Below are positions 16,198 to 25,698 of a stretch of 34,007 nucleotides of DNA, one piece after another (the first letter of the stretch is position 1; every line of letters begins with the position of its first letter). This DNA comes from Lysobacterales bacterium (GTDB lineage: Bacteria; Pseudomonadota; Gammaproteobacteria; Xanthomonadales; SZUA-36). The stretch lies in the NCBI GenBank assembly GCA_011773845.1, contig WVWV01000044.1, positions 48,996 to 83,002 on the forward strand, in the 5' to 3' direction. The translations under genes were made by a program, and so were the position numbers. Below the pieces are notes generated by a model. It had not been told where the DNA came from and searched no databases. It was given only the letters and a program-made list of their open reading frames with translations.

Positions 16198-19100
16198 ATG
16201 CTGCGCAGGTGGATACTGAGGGGGGCCCTGATGGCGGCGATCCTGGCGATCGCTGCCCTTCTGGTGTTGCTGTTCAACCCGGGTCTGCTGCGGGATCCCC
16301 TGCAGACGCTGATCAGCAGCCGGACCGGCCGGACCTTCACCATCGAGGGCGATTTCGACCTGCAGTGGGGCCGACAGCTGAACGTGGTGGCGAGCGGAAT
16401 CCGGCTGGGCAACCCCGCATGGGCCTCGGAGCCGGAGCTGGTGACCCTGGAGCGCCTGGAACTGACCCTCGATACTGCATCCCTGTTTCGCGGCCCGCTG
16501 GTGATCGACTCGCTGAGCGTGGAAGGCCTGCGGGCCAACCTGGAGGAAGACGACAGCGGGCGCCAAACCTGGGCGTTCGCGCCCGGGCCAGCAAAGGCGG
16601 AGCCCGAGGCCGCGGCGGCACTCGGCTTGCTGCTGCGTTCGGCGGCCTTCCGCAATGTCCGGCTCACCTTGACGACCCCGGCCCTGGCGCGGCCACTGGA
16701 TTTGCGCATCGAATCCCTCGAACAACGCCATGCCGAGAAAGACCTGCTCGAGATATGGATCGCGGGCGAGGTGAACGGCACCGACCTCGGCTACGAGGGC
16801 AGCATCGGCCCCTACGCGAACCTGCTGGCAGGTACCGGCGTCACCTTCGACGGTGCGGGCTACCTGGGAAGCCTCCAGATCCGGGGCGAGGCCGTCCTCG
16901 ACAACCTCCTCGCACCGGAGCAACCGAGCGCGGCCCTGATCCTCGAAGGCCCGGAGATTGCCGACGTGACGCGGCTGCTCGGCCTGGACGACCTCGGAAC
17001 GGGGCCCTACCGACTGGAACTGCAGGCACAGCCGCAAGAGGGCCGGCTGGTCTCCCAGCTCGACGGCAACATGGGCCCCTACCGGATAGCCGTGCGTGGC
17101 GAGACCGAGAATCTCTCCCAGCTTGACTCCGGCAACCTCGAAGTGCGTGCCGCCGGCCATGACCTCGGTGTGTTCACCCACCTGCTGGGCCTGGGAGCGT
17201 GGCCACACGAGCCCTTTGAGCTCGAGGGCGCCATCGCCCGCGACGGTCCCCACATCTCGATATCGGACATGGAATTGCAGGTGGGGCCCAGCAAGTTCAG
17301 CCTCAACGCCGAAATCGCCCGCTTCCCGACCCTCGACGGTGCAAGCATCCGTTTGCTCGTGCAAGGGCCGGACGTGGCCTCGTTCCGCCAACTGCTGGGC
17401 GTGTACGGGGTGGCGGAAGGGCCCTTCGAGATCGATGGCAGCCTCGAGGTGTCCCCCGAGGGCGTTGAGCTGATCGAATTTCGAGGCAGCACCGGGCTCG
17501 GCAGCGTGGTGGTCTCCGGAACCCTGGGTGGCGATGGCGGATTCGTCGGCACCCGCTTGCAGATCGGGATGGACGGCCCGGACGCGGCCGCGGTGGGCAC
17601 CGCCTTCGGCGTGCCCGGTTTCCGACCCAGACCGTTCACGGCTCGAAGCGGAATCGTCGTGGAAAAGGCCGGGATCACCCTGGAGCCTGGCGCATTCCTG
17701 CAGGTGGCCGATACCCGCATCGAGCTGTCGGGTTATGTACACATGCAGCCCCTGGAACGGTCTACCGACATTCGATTCCGGCTGAACGGCCCGGACGTGA
17801 CGGTGGTGCTGGCACTATCGGAAATTTCCGCGGCACTGCAGCCGGCCGAATTCGATATCGGTGGGCGTTTGCAGGTGCTGGAGGACGCCTTCCGTTTCGA
17901 TGGACTCGCAGGGCGCATCGGCAGGACCGAAATGACCGCCGACGGCATGGTCAGCAAGGAGAGCGTGTTCGATGGGCTCGACATGCGCCTGACCGCGGAG
18001 GGCCCGAACCTCGGCGAACTGCTGGTCCAGAGCGAGGAATGGCAATGGCCGCCCACGCCGTTCCGGTTTTCCGTGCATGCCCTGGGCCGGGGCGACACGC
18101 TGGAGTTTCGGGACACCCGCTTGAGCGGGCCAGACGCCGATCTGCGCGCTGACCTGGCGCTGGCCTGGCCACTGTCCAACCGGTTCGGGCGCTTCACCAT
18201 CGAGGCCACGGCCGGAAACGCCCAAAACTTTCTCCCGCAGGCCGGCGGCTTCGCGATCGAAGCATTGCCGTTGGAGCTCAATGCGCACGGGGACTGGAGC
18301 GACGGGCGCTGGAAATTCGAGCGCCTCAGCCTGGCTCTCGACCAGGCGCGTCTGAACCTGTCCGGTCAGCTGGACGCGCCGCCGGACATGTCCGCCACCG
18401 GGCTGCAACTGGAGATCGACATCCCCGATCTCGCGGCGCTGGGGACATTCGATGGCCAGCCCCTGCCGGCCGCATCCGCGCGCTTGCTGGCCCGGTTGGC
18501 CGGCAACACCACCGCGTTCGAGAGTGAACGCTTTGAGCTCGCGCTCGGGGACAGCGACCTGAAGGGCACTGTCATCGTCGATCTGGGCAGCGCGGTACCG
18601 CGGGTCTCGTTGCAGGGGCGCGGCGAGGTGCTGGACCTCCGCCCCCTTCTGCACAGCGAGCCGGAGCCACCGGCCGGCAAGGCGGCCGCGGCGGATGACA
18701 ACCGGCTGATCCCGGATATACCGCTGCCGCTCGAGGCCCTGGCGCAATTGAATGCCGAGGTCGACCTGCACATCGGCAAGCTGATGCTCGAGCGGGGCAG
18801 TTACCTGAACACCGAGCTACGCGGCCGCCTCGAGAGCGGTGCGCTGGACATCGACTATTTCCGCGGCGAGGGCGCGAGCGGCTATCTGGAGGGCAGCGGA
18901 TCGCTGACCCCCGCCCAGGAGGGCGGCGCAATCGTGCAAGCGGACCTGACGGGCGACGGCCTGTCGCTCAACCTGCACGAGCTGCTGGCCACGGAGCGCG
19001 CCAAGTTGCCGGTGTTCGACATCGACATTCGCCTAGATGCCCGCGGCCATACCACGCGCGAGCTGGCCGGCTCTCTGAATGGACACCTCGCGGTGATCAG

Positions 19101-19596
19101 CCAGGAAGGCGGCATCCTGCCGGGCAAGAATCTGCAGATTCTGCAGGCGCCCCTGACCAGCCAGGTTCTGGGGGCCGTGTTCCCCGGCCTGAAACCGGAA
19201 GATGAGATGGTGCTCAGATGTTTCGCCGCCAAGCTGGAGGCCACCGATGGCATGCTCAAGACCGCGCCGGGCATCGCGCTCCAGACCGCCCGCATCCAGC
19301 TGGTGGCGGATGGCAAGGTCAACCTCAAGACCGAGAGGCTGGACTTCAACTTTCAGACCACCGTCAACAAGGCCTTATCCGCCACCGCCACCGAACTGAT
19401 CAACCCCTACGTCAAGATCGGCGGCACGCTGGCGCAACCGAGGATTTCCCTGGACGCGGGCCGCGCCTTGCTGTTCGGCGGCGCGGCGTTTACCACCGGG
19501 GGTCTGTCGATCCTGGCCAAGGCGGCACTGGACCGGATTGCCAAGTCCAGCAACCCATGCGCGGCGTATGTCGAGGAAACCGCCAGCGCGGACTGA
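16198..19596 (+). CDS. large AsmA-family protein
   Basis: This 1132-residue protein has one N-terminal membrane segment (about 8-27) followed by a very long periplasmic part. The first 120 residues carry the AsmA signature (NPGLLRDPLQTLISSRTGR, then GIRLGNPAW and IDSLSVEGLRANLE). The C-terminal 250 residues carry the AsmA_2-type region with LTGDGLSLNLHELL and the end domain. In between are repeating beta-strand units, as in bridge-like lipid-transfer proteins (AsmA, TamB, YhdP), which are thought to move phospholipids to the outer membrane. It is longer than E. coli AsmA (617) and nearer to YhdP in size. It is divergent from asnB and ends one base before the convergent MFS gene, with no terminator between them. 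Confidence 0.88.
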   Translation: MLRRWILRGALMAAILAIAALLVLLFNPGLLRDPLQTLISSRTGRTFTIEGDFDLQWGRQLNVVASGIRLGNPAWASEPELVTLERLELTLDTASLFRGPLVIDSLSVEGLRANLEEDDSGRQTWAFAPGPAKAEPEAAAALGLLLRSAAFRNVRLTLTTPALARPLDLRIESLEQRHAEKDLLEIWIAGEVNGTDLGYEGSIGPYANLLAGTGVTFDGAGYLGSLQIRGEAVLDNLLAPEQPSAALILEGPEIADVTRLLGLDDLGTGPYRLELQAQPQEGRLVSQLDGNMGPYRIAVRGETENLSQLDSGNLEVRAAGHDLGVFTHLLGLGAWPHEPFELEGAIARDGPHISISDMELQVGPSKFSLNAEIARFPTLDGASIRLLVQGPDVASFRQLLGVYGVAEGPFEIDGSLEVSPEGVELIEFRGSTGLGSVVVSGTLGGDGGFVGTRLQIGMDGPDAAAVGTAFGVPGFRPRPFTARSGIVVEKAGITLEPGAFLQVADTRIELSGYVHMQPLERSTDIRFRLNGPDVTVVLALSEISAALQPAEFDIGGRLQVLEDAFRFDGLAGRIGRTEMTADGMVSKESVFDGLDMRLTAEGPNLGELLVQSEEWQWPPTPFRFSVHALGRGDTLEFRDTRLSGPDADLRADLALAWPLSNRFGRFTIEATAGNAQNFLPQAGGFAIEALPLELNAHGDWSDGRWKFERLSLALDQARLNLSGQLDAPPDMSATGLQLEIDIPDLAALGTFDGQPLPAASARLLARLAGNTTAFESERFELALGDSDLKGTVIVDLGSAVPRVSLQGRGEVLDLRPLLHSEPEPPAGKAAAADDNRLIPDIPLPLEALAQLNAEVDLHIGKLMLERGSYLNTELRGRLESGALDIDYFRGEGASGYLEGSGSLTPAQEGGAIVQADLTGDGLSLNLHELLATERAKLPVFDIDIRLDARGHTTRELAGSLNGHLAVISQEGGILPGKNLQILQAPLTSQVLGAVFPGLKPEDEMVLRCFAAKLEATDGMLKTAPGIALQTARIQLVADGKVNLKTERLDFNFQTTVNKALSATATELINPYVKIGGTLAQPRISLDAGRALLFGGAAFTTGGLSILAKAALDRIAKSSNPCAAYVEETASAD

Positions 19597-19597
19597 T

Positions 19598-20875
19598 TCA
19601 GCGGTTTCCGGACGCCATCAACCGGGCCTGTGGCAAGCCCCGAAGGCGCCACATGCAGAGCACGCCCCAGGCCGGCCCCAATGCCAACAGCATGAAGGTT
19701 CGTTCCCAGCCCAACGCGGCCAGGGCCCAGGGCACCCACTGGATGGTCACCACCGTCAACAGGAACCCCAGGCTGGTCTGGAGGGTGAGCGCGGTGCCCA
19801 CGTAGGCCGGGTCGGACAGTTCGGACACGGCGGCGCTGAACTGGGCGCTGTCCGCCACCACCGCGAAGCCCCATAACAGGCACAGGGCGACGAGCCAGGC
19901 AGGGTGCGCAAACAGCAGTCCCGCGGTCAGCGCACAGGCGCCAGATACCACCAAGCTGGCCATCGTCAGGGTGGTGCGGCCCCAACGATCCGCCAGGCGG
20001 CCCGCCACGACGCAGCCCACGGCGCCCACACCGATCACGGCGAAACCCGCCAGTCGCGCCCCGGCACGGGGGAGGCCGGCGGCATCGAAACTGGCCAGCA
20101 GGAACAGTGGCACCCAGGCCCACATGGCATAGAGCTCCCACATATGGCCCAGGTAGCCCAGGTTGGCCAAGCGCACAGGACGATCACGGAACACCGTCAC
20201 CACGTAGCGCCAGTTGAATCGGGCCGTGGGCGGGTGCCAGGGCCCCTGCCTCACCCGCGAAACCACCAGTGCGGCGACCGCGGCCAACAGCGAGGACCCC
20301 CACAGCATGTCCTGCCATGGGGGCATGCCGGCTGCGGACAGGCCGTTGAGCAGGTGCGGCAGCGCCGATCCCAGCGTCAGGGCGCCAACCAGGATCCCCA
20401 CCCACAGCCCCCGGCTGCCTCGCGTCCAGGTCACCACCAGCCGCATCGCGGGTGGATACACGCCAGCCAGGCATGCGCCGGTCACGAAACGCAAGCCCAC
20501 GACCGGCCATACACCCGGTTCCAGCCACGGGATGAGTGCGTTCGCGAATGCGCCGCCCAGCGCGCAGACCGCAATCAGGCGGCTGGTGTTGACCCGGTCG
20601 GCCAGCGTCAGCAGCGCGATGGCCAGGGCGCCCGTGACGAACCCCAGCTGCACGCTGACGGTCATCCAGCCCTGCTGCCCCGGGCTCAGCTGCCAGGCCT
20701 CGATCAGTTGGGGGACGGCGGCGGAGGCCGAGAACCACAGCGACATCGCGAGCAATTCCGCAACGCTCAGCAGGCCGAGTTGCCGAAGGCGCTGTCCCCG
20801 CCCCGGGAGCTCCGCGGCTCTCGCGGGGTCGGGGGGGGCGGGCACGCCTCGATTCGGAGCGGACGCAGGTTTCAA
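19598..20875 (-). CDS. major facilitator superfamily transporter, NarK/CynX-like
   Basis: This 425-residue protein has about twelve membrane segments. The loop between segments 2 and 3 has LADRVNTSRL and the second half has LADRWGRTTL (about 290-299), the MFS motif A positions. It resembles the anion or cyanate/nitrate branch, but the substrate cannot be fixed. The frame starts at a TTG (20875) that overlaps the korB stop (TTGA); a GTG ten codons on is an alternative, since the first membrane helix begins only near residue 33. Its position as fourth gene of the kor operon suggests that it carries an organic acid or similar compound linked to 2-oxoacid use; this is inference. Confidence 0.82.
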   Translation of the reverse strand: MKPASAPNRGVPAPPDPARAAELPGRGQRLRQLGLLSVAELLAMSLWFSASAAVPQLIEAWQLSPGQQGWMTVSVQLGFVTGALAIALLTLADRVNTSRLIAVCALGGAFANALIPWLEPGVWPVVGLRFVTGACLAGVYPPAMRLVVTWTRGSRGLWVGILVGALTLGSALPHLLNGLSAAGMPPWQDMLWGSSLLAAVAALVVSRVRQGPWHPPTARFNWRYVVTVFRDRPVRLANLGYLGHMWELYAMWAWVPLFLLASFDAAGLPRAGARLAGFAVIGVGAVGCVVAGRLADRWGRTTLTMASLVVSGACALTAGLLFAHPAWLVALCLLWGFAVVADSAQFSAAVSELSDPAYVGTALTLQTSLGFLLTVVTIQWVPWALAALGWERTFMLLALGPAWGVLCMWRLRGLPQARLMASGNR

Positions 20876-21927
20876 CGCATGCGTCGTTGCAATTCCGCCA
20901 GCGCCGCTGAACCCGGGTTGAGCGTCTCGAACGGCAGCGCGGTCAGTGCGCCCTGCCGGGTGCCGGCAATTTCGTGCATCTCGGGCAGGTCCTCGTTGAT
21001 GAATAGCAGGCCGGTGACCACCTCACCACGACTGCGGTGGGCCTCGAGATAACGCAGCACCGCGCTGCGATCGGTCGGGTCGTACTCCGCGTCGACCTTC
21101 CGCAACAGCAGGGTGGAGCCGTCGTGCATGGTGACGGGCAGCGTCTGGCCTTCCTCGTACTCCGCCGTGATCTGCTCGGCCCGCGGAATGTAGTCGGTTT
21201 GCACGGCGGGTGCGTAATGTTCGCGCGTGTACGCATAACTCTTGGTGGAGCCCTCGTGATCGTTGAAGGTCACGCAGGGCGACACCACATCCAGCACCGC
21301 ACAGCCTGGGTGGGAGATGCCCGCCTTGATCAGTGGCACCAGCTGTTCGCGGTCGCCGGAGAAGCTGCGCGCGGCAAATGCGCCGCCCAGCGCGATCGCG
21401 GTCTCGGCCGCATCGATGCACTGCATCTGGTTCACCTCACCGCGCTTGGCCTTGCTGCCCGGGTCGGCGGAGGCGGAGAACTGGCCCTTGGTCAGCCCGT
21501 AGACCCCGTTGTTCTCGATGATGTAGAGCATGTTGAGATTGCGCCGCACGGCATGGCCGAACTGGCCGAAACCGATGGACAGCGAATCTCCATCGCCAGA
21601 CACGCCGATGCACACCAGGTCCCGATTGGCAGCCAGCGCGCCGGTAGCCACCGAGGGCATGCGACCGTGCACGGAATTGAAGCCGTGGGCCCCGGAAATG
21701 AAGTATGCCGGCGTCTTCGACGAGCACCCGATTCCGGACAGCTTGATGACGCGCTCGGGGCGTAGCGACAGCTCCCAGAACGCCTGGATGATGGCGGCGG
21801 TGATCGAGTCGTGCCCGCAGCCGGCGCACAGCGTGGAGCCGACGCCCTCGTAATCCCGCAGGCGCAGTCCGATCGCGTTGACCGGCTCATTGGGCAGCTC
21901 CACCCTGGGCTTGGCGATAAAGGTCAT
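20872..21927 (-). CDS. korB: 2-oxoacid:acceptor oxidoreductase, beta subunit (TPP)
   Basis: This 351-residue subunit binds thiamine diphosphate and one [4Fe-4S] cluster. The TPP site shows GDGDSLSIG (111-119) and ENN at 138-140. Cluster cysteines are 34, 37, 68 and 218, the usual four of the beta subunits. Together with the alpha subunit it decarboxylates a 2-oxoacid to the acyl-CoA. The arrangement of alpha, beta and a GltD-like third subunit matches 2-oxoglutarate:NADP+ oxidoreductase of Azoarcus/Thauera. 2-oxoglutarate is therefore the best guess, with pyruvate as alternative. It overlaps korA by ATGA. Confidence 0.88.
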   Translation of the reverse strand: MTFIAKPRVELPNEPVNAIGLRLRDYEGVGSTLCAGCGHDSITAAIIQAFWELSLRPERVIKLSGIGCSSKTPAYFISGAHGFNSVHGRMPSVATGALAANRDLVCIGVSGDGDSLSIGFGQFGHAVRRNLNMLYIIENNGVYGLTKGQFSASADPGSKAKRGEVNQMQCIDAAETAIALGGAFAARSFSGDREQLVPLIKAGISHPGCAVLDVVSPCVTFNDHEGSTKSYAYTREHYAPAVQTDYIPRAEQITAEYEEGQTLPVTMHDGSTLLLRKVDAEYDPTDRSAVLRYLEAHRSRGEVVTGLLFINEDLPEMHEIAGTRQGALTALPFETLNPGSAALAELQRRMR

Positions 21928-23750
21928 GCCGCAGCCTCCTTCTTGCGGTTGCCGAGGTTCGATGCCACGCCCTGCACCACGCAGTCACTGGGGATGGGCA
22001 TGCCGTTGTAATGCAGGATCGGGATCAGCTTGGTGCTGCACGCCTGGGTTTCCATCAACAGCAGCGAGCGCATCTGCGCATCGCGGTTCTGCTCCACGAC
22101 GAACACCGTCTCGTGCCCGTCCAGGAACGCCTGCACCTCGCTGTTGAACGGAAACCCCCGGATGCGCAGGTAGTCGACGTCGATGCCCTCCTCGGCCAGT
22201 TCGTCCAGCGCCTCGGTCACCGCGCCATCGGAACTGCCGAACGCGATCAGTCCGACGGAGGTCTTCTCCGCCGCCGCCTGCAGCACGGGCTCCGGCACCA
22301 GGCCGCGCGCGGTGTCCCATTTGACCAGCAGCCGGTCCAATACGTCCCGGTACTCCTCGCCGTCCTCGGTGTAGCCACCGAAGCGGTTGTGCCCCGAACC
22401 ACGCACGAAATAGGCGCCGCGCGCATCCTCGCCGGGATAGGTGCGGTAGGGTATGCCATCGCCGTCCCGGTCCAGGTAGCGGTAGAACTTCTCCAGTTCG
22501 TCGAGGTCGGCCGGCCCCAGCACCTTGCCGCGATCCGGGCGGTAACTGTCGTCCCAGGCCAGTTCCGGGATCATCCAGTCGTTCATGCCGACATCGAGGT
22601 CCGACAGCACGAATATAGGGGTCTGGAGACGCTCGGCCATGTCGAAGGCATGCACCGCCATTTCGAAACATTCCGCCGGGTCGGACGGCAACAGCAGGGG
22701 ATGGCGCGTGTCGCCGTGCGAGGCATACGCGCACAGCAGGATGTCGCACTGCTGGGTACGCGTGGGCATGCCGGTCGACGGACCGACCCGCTGCACGTCG
22801 AAGAACACCGAGGGAATTTCGGCATAGTAAGCGAAGCCGATGAATTCGCTCATCAACGAGATGCCCGGCCCGGAGGTGGGTGTGAAGGCGCGCGCGCCGC
22901 ACCAGCTCGCGCCCAGCACGATGCCGGCGGCGGCCAGTTCGTCCTCGGCCTGCACGATGCAGTAGTTGTTGCGACCGTTTTCCGGGTCGCGCCGGAACTG
23001 TTGGCAGTAACCCTTGAAAGCATCCATCAGTGAAGTGGAGGGCGTGATGGGATACCAGGCGCCCACCGTGGCCCCCGCATAGAGGCAGCCCAGCGCGGCG
23101 GCGGCGTTGCCATCGATCAGGATCTTGCCGGCATTGTCGCCCATGGTCTGCGCCCGCACCGGTAACGGGCAGGTGAAATTTTCGAGGGCATATTGGTAGC
23201 CAATGTCGATCGCCTCCAGGTTGCTTTCCACCAGCTTGGGCTTGGTGGCGAAGGTTTCCTCGAGCAGGGCCTGCAGGATGCTGCGGTCGATCCCCATCAG
23301 GGCGGACAACACCCCCACGTAGGCAATGTTTTTCATCAGGATGCGCACCCGGGACGCCTTGAAACGCTCGTTGCACATCGCCGCCAGCGGGACCCCCAGC
23401 ACCGTGATGTCCTCGCGCACCTCCACGGCACGCCGCGGCCAGGTGGAGTCGTAGATGAGGAAGCCGCCCGGGGTCACTTCCCGCATGTCCCGCTCGTAGG
23501 TCTGCGCGTTCATGGCCACCATCACGTCCACCCGCCCCGAGCGGGAGATGTAACCGTCGCGGTTGGCGCGCACCTCGTACCAGGTGGGCAGGCCCTGGAT
23601 GTTGGACGGAAACAGGTTCTTGCCGGTGACCGGGATGCCCATCCGGAACAGCGCCTTCATGAGCAAGCCGTTGGCACTGGCCGAACCGGTGCCGTTGACC
23701 GTCGCGATCTTGATGACGAAATCGTTTATCCGGCTTTGCGTTGCTGGCAT
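21924..23750 (-). CDS. korA: 2-oxoacid:acceptor oxidoreductase, fused gamma-alpha subunit
   Basis: This 608-residue subunit carries the gamma domain first (about 10-195, with GTGSASANGLLMKAL) and the alpha (pyrimidine-binding) domain after it, with YPITPSTS at 233-240. This gamma-alpha fusion is typical of 2-oxoglutarate and related enzymes. The start at 23750 (MPATQS) is chosen because conserved gamma sequence begins about ten residues later; the frame further upstream lies inside korC. The gene overlaps korC by 25 bases, so translation is coupled. It works with KorB as the catalytic core, passing electrons through clusters to KorC. Confidence 0.88.
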   Translation of the reverse strand: MPATQSRINDFVIKIATVNGTGSASANGLLMKALFRMGIPVTGKNLFPSNIQGLPTWYEVRANRDGYISRSGRVDVMVAMNAQTYERDMREVTPGGFLIYDSTWPRRAVEVREDITVLGVPLAAMCNERFKASRVRILMKNIAYVGVLSALMGIDRSILQALLEETFATKPKLVESNLEAIDIGYQYALENFTCPLPVRAQTMGDNAGKILIDGNAAAALGCLYAGATVGAWYPITPSTSLMDAFKGYCQQFRRDPENGRNNYCIVQAEDELAAAGIVLGASWCGARAFTPTSGPGISLMSEFIGFAYYAEIPSVFFDVQRVGPSTGMPTRTQQCDILLCAYASHGDTRHPLLLPSDPAECFEMAVHAFDMAERLQTPIFVLSDLDVGMNDWMIPELAWDDSYRPDRGKVLGPADLDELEKFYRYLDRDGDGIPYRTYPGEDARGAYFVRGSGHNRFGGYTEDGEEYRDVLDRLLVKWDTARGLVPEPVLQAAAEKTSVGLIAFGSSDGAVTEALDELAEEGIDVDYLRIRGFPFNSEVQAFLDGHETVFVVEQNRDAQMRSLLLMETQACSTKLIPILHYNGMPIPSDCVVQGVASNLGNRKKEAAA

Positions 23751-25534
23751 GGCACGCTTCCGTCGTGGTCTGCGGCGCGCGGAAAATGGAACAGGGATTT
23801 CTGCATGTCCCAGGCGGCGGTGGGACAGCGCTCCGCACACAGCCCGCAGTGCACGCACAGGTTCTCGTCCTTGACCATCACCCGCGCGGTCTGCACCAGC
23901 GGGTCCGATACGAACAGGGGCTGATCCGGCTCCAGGCGCGGCGCCTTGAGGCGGGTCACCAGCTCGGGTTCTTTGCCGTTGGGAACGATGCTGAGGCACT
24001 GGGTGGGGCAGATATCGAGGCACGCATCGCACTCGATGCACAGGTCATCGGCGAACACGGTCTGGATGTCGCAGTTCAGGCAACGCTCCACTTCGGTCGC
24101 TACCTGGTCGGCGGTAAAGCCGAGCTCCACCTCGGTGGTGAGTTCCTCGAAACGCCGCTGCAATGAAACGTGGTTCATGATGCGACGCGCGGCGGGATCG
24201 AAGTCGTTCGAATAGCTCCACTCGTGGAGCCCCATCTTGCGACTGCCGAGGTTCATGGTGACCGGCAGGCGTTCGGTCAGCGCCCGTTCGTGGCAGTGGC
24301 GGTGGATGGAAATGGCCGCCTGGTGCCCATGCTCCACCGCCCAGATGATGTTCTTGGGCCCGAACGCCGCGTCCCCGCCGAAAAACACGCCCGGCCGCGT
24401 CGATTCGAAGGTCACCTCGTCCACCACCGGCACTTCCCACTGGTCGAACTCGATGCCCAGGTCGCGCTCGATCCATGGGAACGCGTTTTCCTGGCCGATG
24501 GCGAGCACCACGTCGTCGCAGGGGAAGAACACCTCCTCGACCGCGCGCTGTTCCAGGATGCGCCCGTTCTCGATATCGTATTCCATGACATCGAATTTCA
24601 TCCCCACCAGCCGGCCGTCCTCCATCACGAAGGCCTTGGGTGAGTGGTTGACGACGATTTCAACCTGCTCTTCCTCGGCATCCTCCAGCTCCCAGTCGGA
24701 GGCCTTGAAGAACCCGCGTGGCTTGCGGGCCATGACCTTCACGTCACGGGCGCCCAGCCGCAGAGAGGAGCGGCAGCAATCCATGGCCGTGTTGCCCACC
24801 CCGATGATCAGCACCCGCTCGCCGATGGCTTCCACGTGGCCGAATGCCACCGATTCCAGCCAGGTGATGCCAATGTGGATGTTGGCAGCGCCCTCCTCGC
24901 GGCCCGGCAGCTTGAGCTCCTTGCCCTTGGGGGCGCCGGACCCGACGAACACCGCGTCGAAATCCTCCTCGAGCAAAGCCCGCATGCTCTCCACGGGGTG
25001 ATTGAGGCGCAGGTCCACGCCCATGTCCACGATGTAGTCGATTTCCTCGTTGAGCACGCTCACCGGCAAGCGAAAGGCGGGTATGTTGGAACGCATGAGA
25101 CCGCCGGGCACCGGCAGGGCCTCGAACACCGTGCACTCGTAGCCCAGCGGCATGAGATCATTGGCCACCGCCAGCGAAGCGCAACCGGCGCCGATCAGCG
25201 CGATCCGCTTGCCATTCTTGCGTTCGGGAATCACCGGCAACAGGTGTTCGATCGCATCGCGATGATCGGCGGCCACCCGCTTCAGCCGACAGATGGCGAC
25301 CGGCTTCTGATCCATGCGCCCACGCCGGCAGGCGGGTTCGCAGGGCCGGTCGCACACACGGCCGAGGATGCCGGGAAACACGTTGCTTTCCCGGTTGAGC
25401 ATGTAGGCATCGGTGAAGCGGCCCTGGGCGATCAGGCGAATGTACTCCGGCACGTCGGTGTGCGCCGGGCAACCCCACTGGCAATCCACTACCTGGTGGT
25501 AGAAATCCGGATTGGAGGTATCCGTGCGTTTCAT
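23726..25534 (-). CDS. korC: GltD-like FAD/iron-sulfur NAD(P) oxidoreductase subunit
   Basis: This 602-residue flavoprotein probably links the 2-oxoacid oxidoreductase to NAD(P). An N-terminal Cys-rich domain (Cys18, 22, 61, 65, 69, 82) and an FAD fold with GAGCAS at 115-120 follow the glutamate-synthase small-subunit plan. A second nucleotide fold has GVGNTA at 245-250. Unlike plain GltD it ends with a ferredoxin-like part: Cys499, 502, 505, 509 with 513, and Cys560, 563, 566, 570, two [4Fe-4S] sites, plus a Cys485/488 pair. The ATG at 25534 is preferred to the TTG at 25546. The Cys in the FAD glycine loop replaces the common proline. The gene name follows the Azoarcus KorABC model. Confidence 0.83.
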   Translation of the reverse strand: MKRTDTSNPDFYHQVVDCQWGCPAHTDVPEYIRLIAQGRFTDAYMLNRESNVFPGILGRVCDRPCEPACRRGRMDQKPVAICRLKRVAADHRDAIEHLLPVIPERKNGKRIALIGAGCASLAVANDLMPLGYECTVFEALPVPGGLMRSNIPAFRLPVSVLNEEIDYIVDMGVDLRLNHPVESMRALLEEDFDAVFVGSGAPKGKELKLPGREEGAANIHIGITWLESVAFGHVEAIGERVLIIGVGNTAMDCCRSSLRLGARDVKVMARKPRGFFKASDWELEDAEEEQVEIVVNHSPKAFVMEDGRLVGMKFDVMEYDIENGRILEQRAVEEVFFPCDDVVLAIGQENAFPWIERDLGIEFDQWEVPVVDEVTFESTRPGVFFGGDAAFGPKNIIWAVEHGHQAAISIHRHCHERALTERLPVTMNLGSRKMGLHEWSYSNDFDPAARRIMNHVSLQRRFEELTTEVELGFTADQVATEVERCLNCDIQTVFADDLCIECDACLDICPTQCLSIVPNGKEPELVTRLKAPRLEPDQPLFVSDPLVQTARVMVKDENLCVHCGLCAERCPTAAWDMQKSLFHFPRAADHDGSVPCQQRKAG

Positions 25535-25591
25535 CGTGCTTGGCAACGCTCCGCCATCACGGTTACTGGAACCGCGTCACGGCGCAAGGAT

Positions 25592-25609
25592 ACCCGTTTT
25601 GAGACGGGT
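25592..25609. promoter_or_regulatory. dyad between korC and the M20 gene
   Basis: ACCCGT (25592-25597) and ACGGGT (25604-25609) are perfect arms around TTTGAG, in the divergent intergenic region. It may be an operator for one or both genes or only a stem-loop. I could not place a convincing -35/-10 pair on either strand here. Confidence 0.35.
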
Positions 25610-25698
25610 CCGCATCATGCCCCGCGCGGCGCTTGCGGCGGCGCGACTGCTACCCTAATGTGTCGATTGCGCCCGGTTACACGTGGAGTATGCTCGCC

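Noticed and set aside
16153-17742. 529-codon frame on the minus strand opposite the AsmA-family gene
   Set aside because: It is a shadow of the AsmA-family coding sequence with no recognisable domain.
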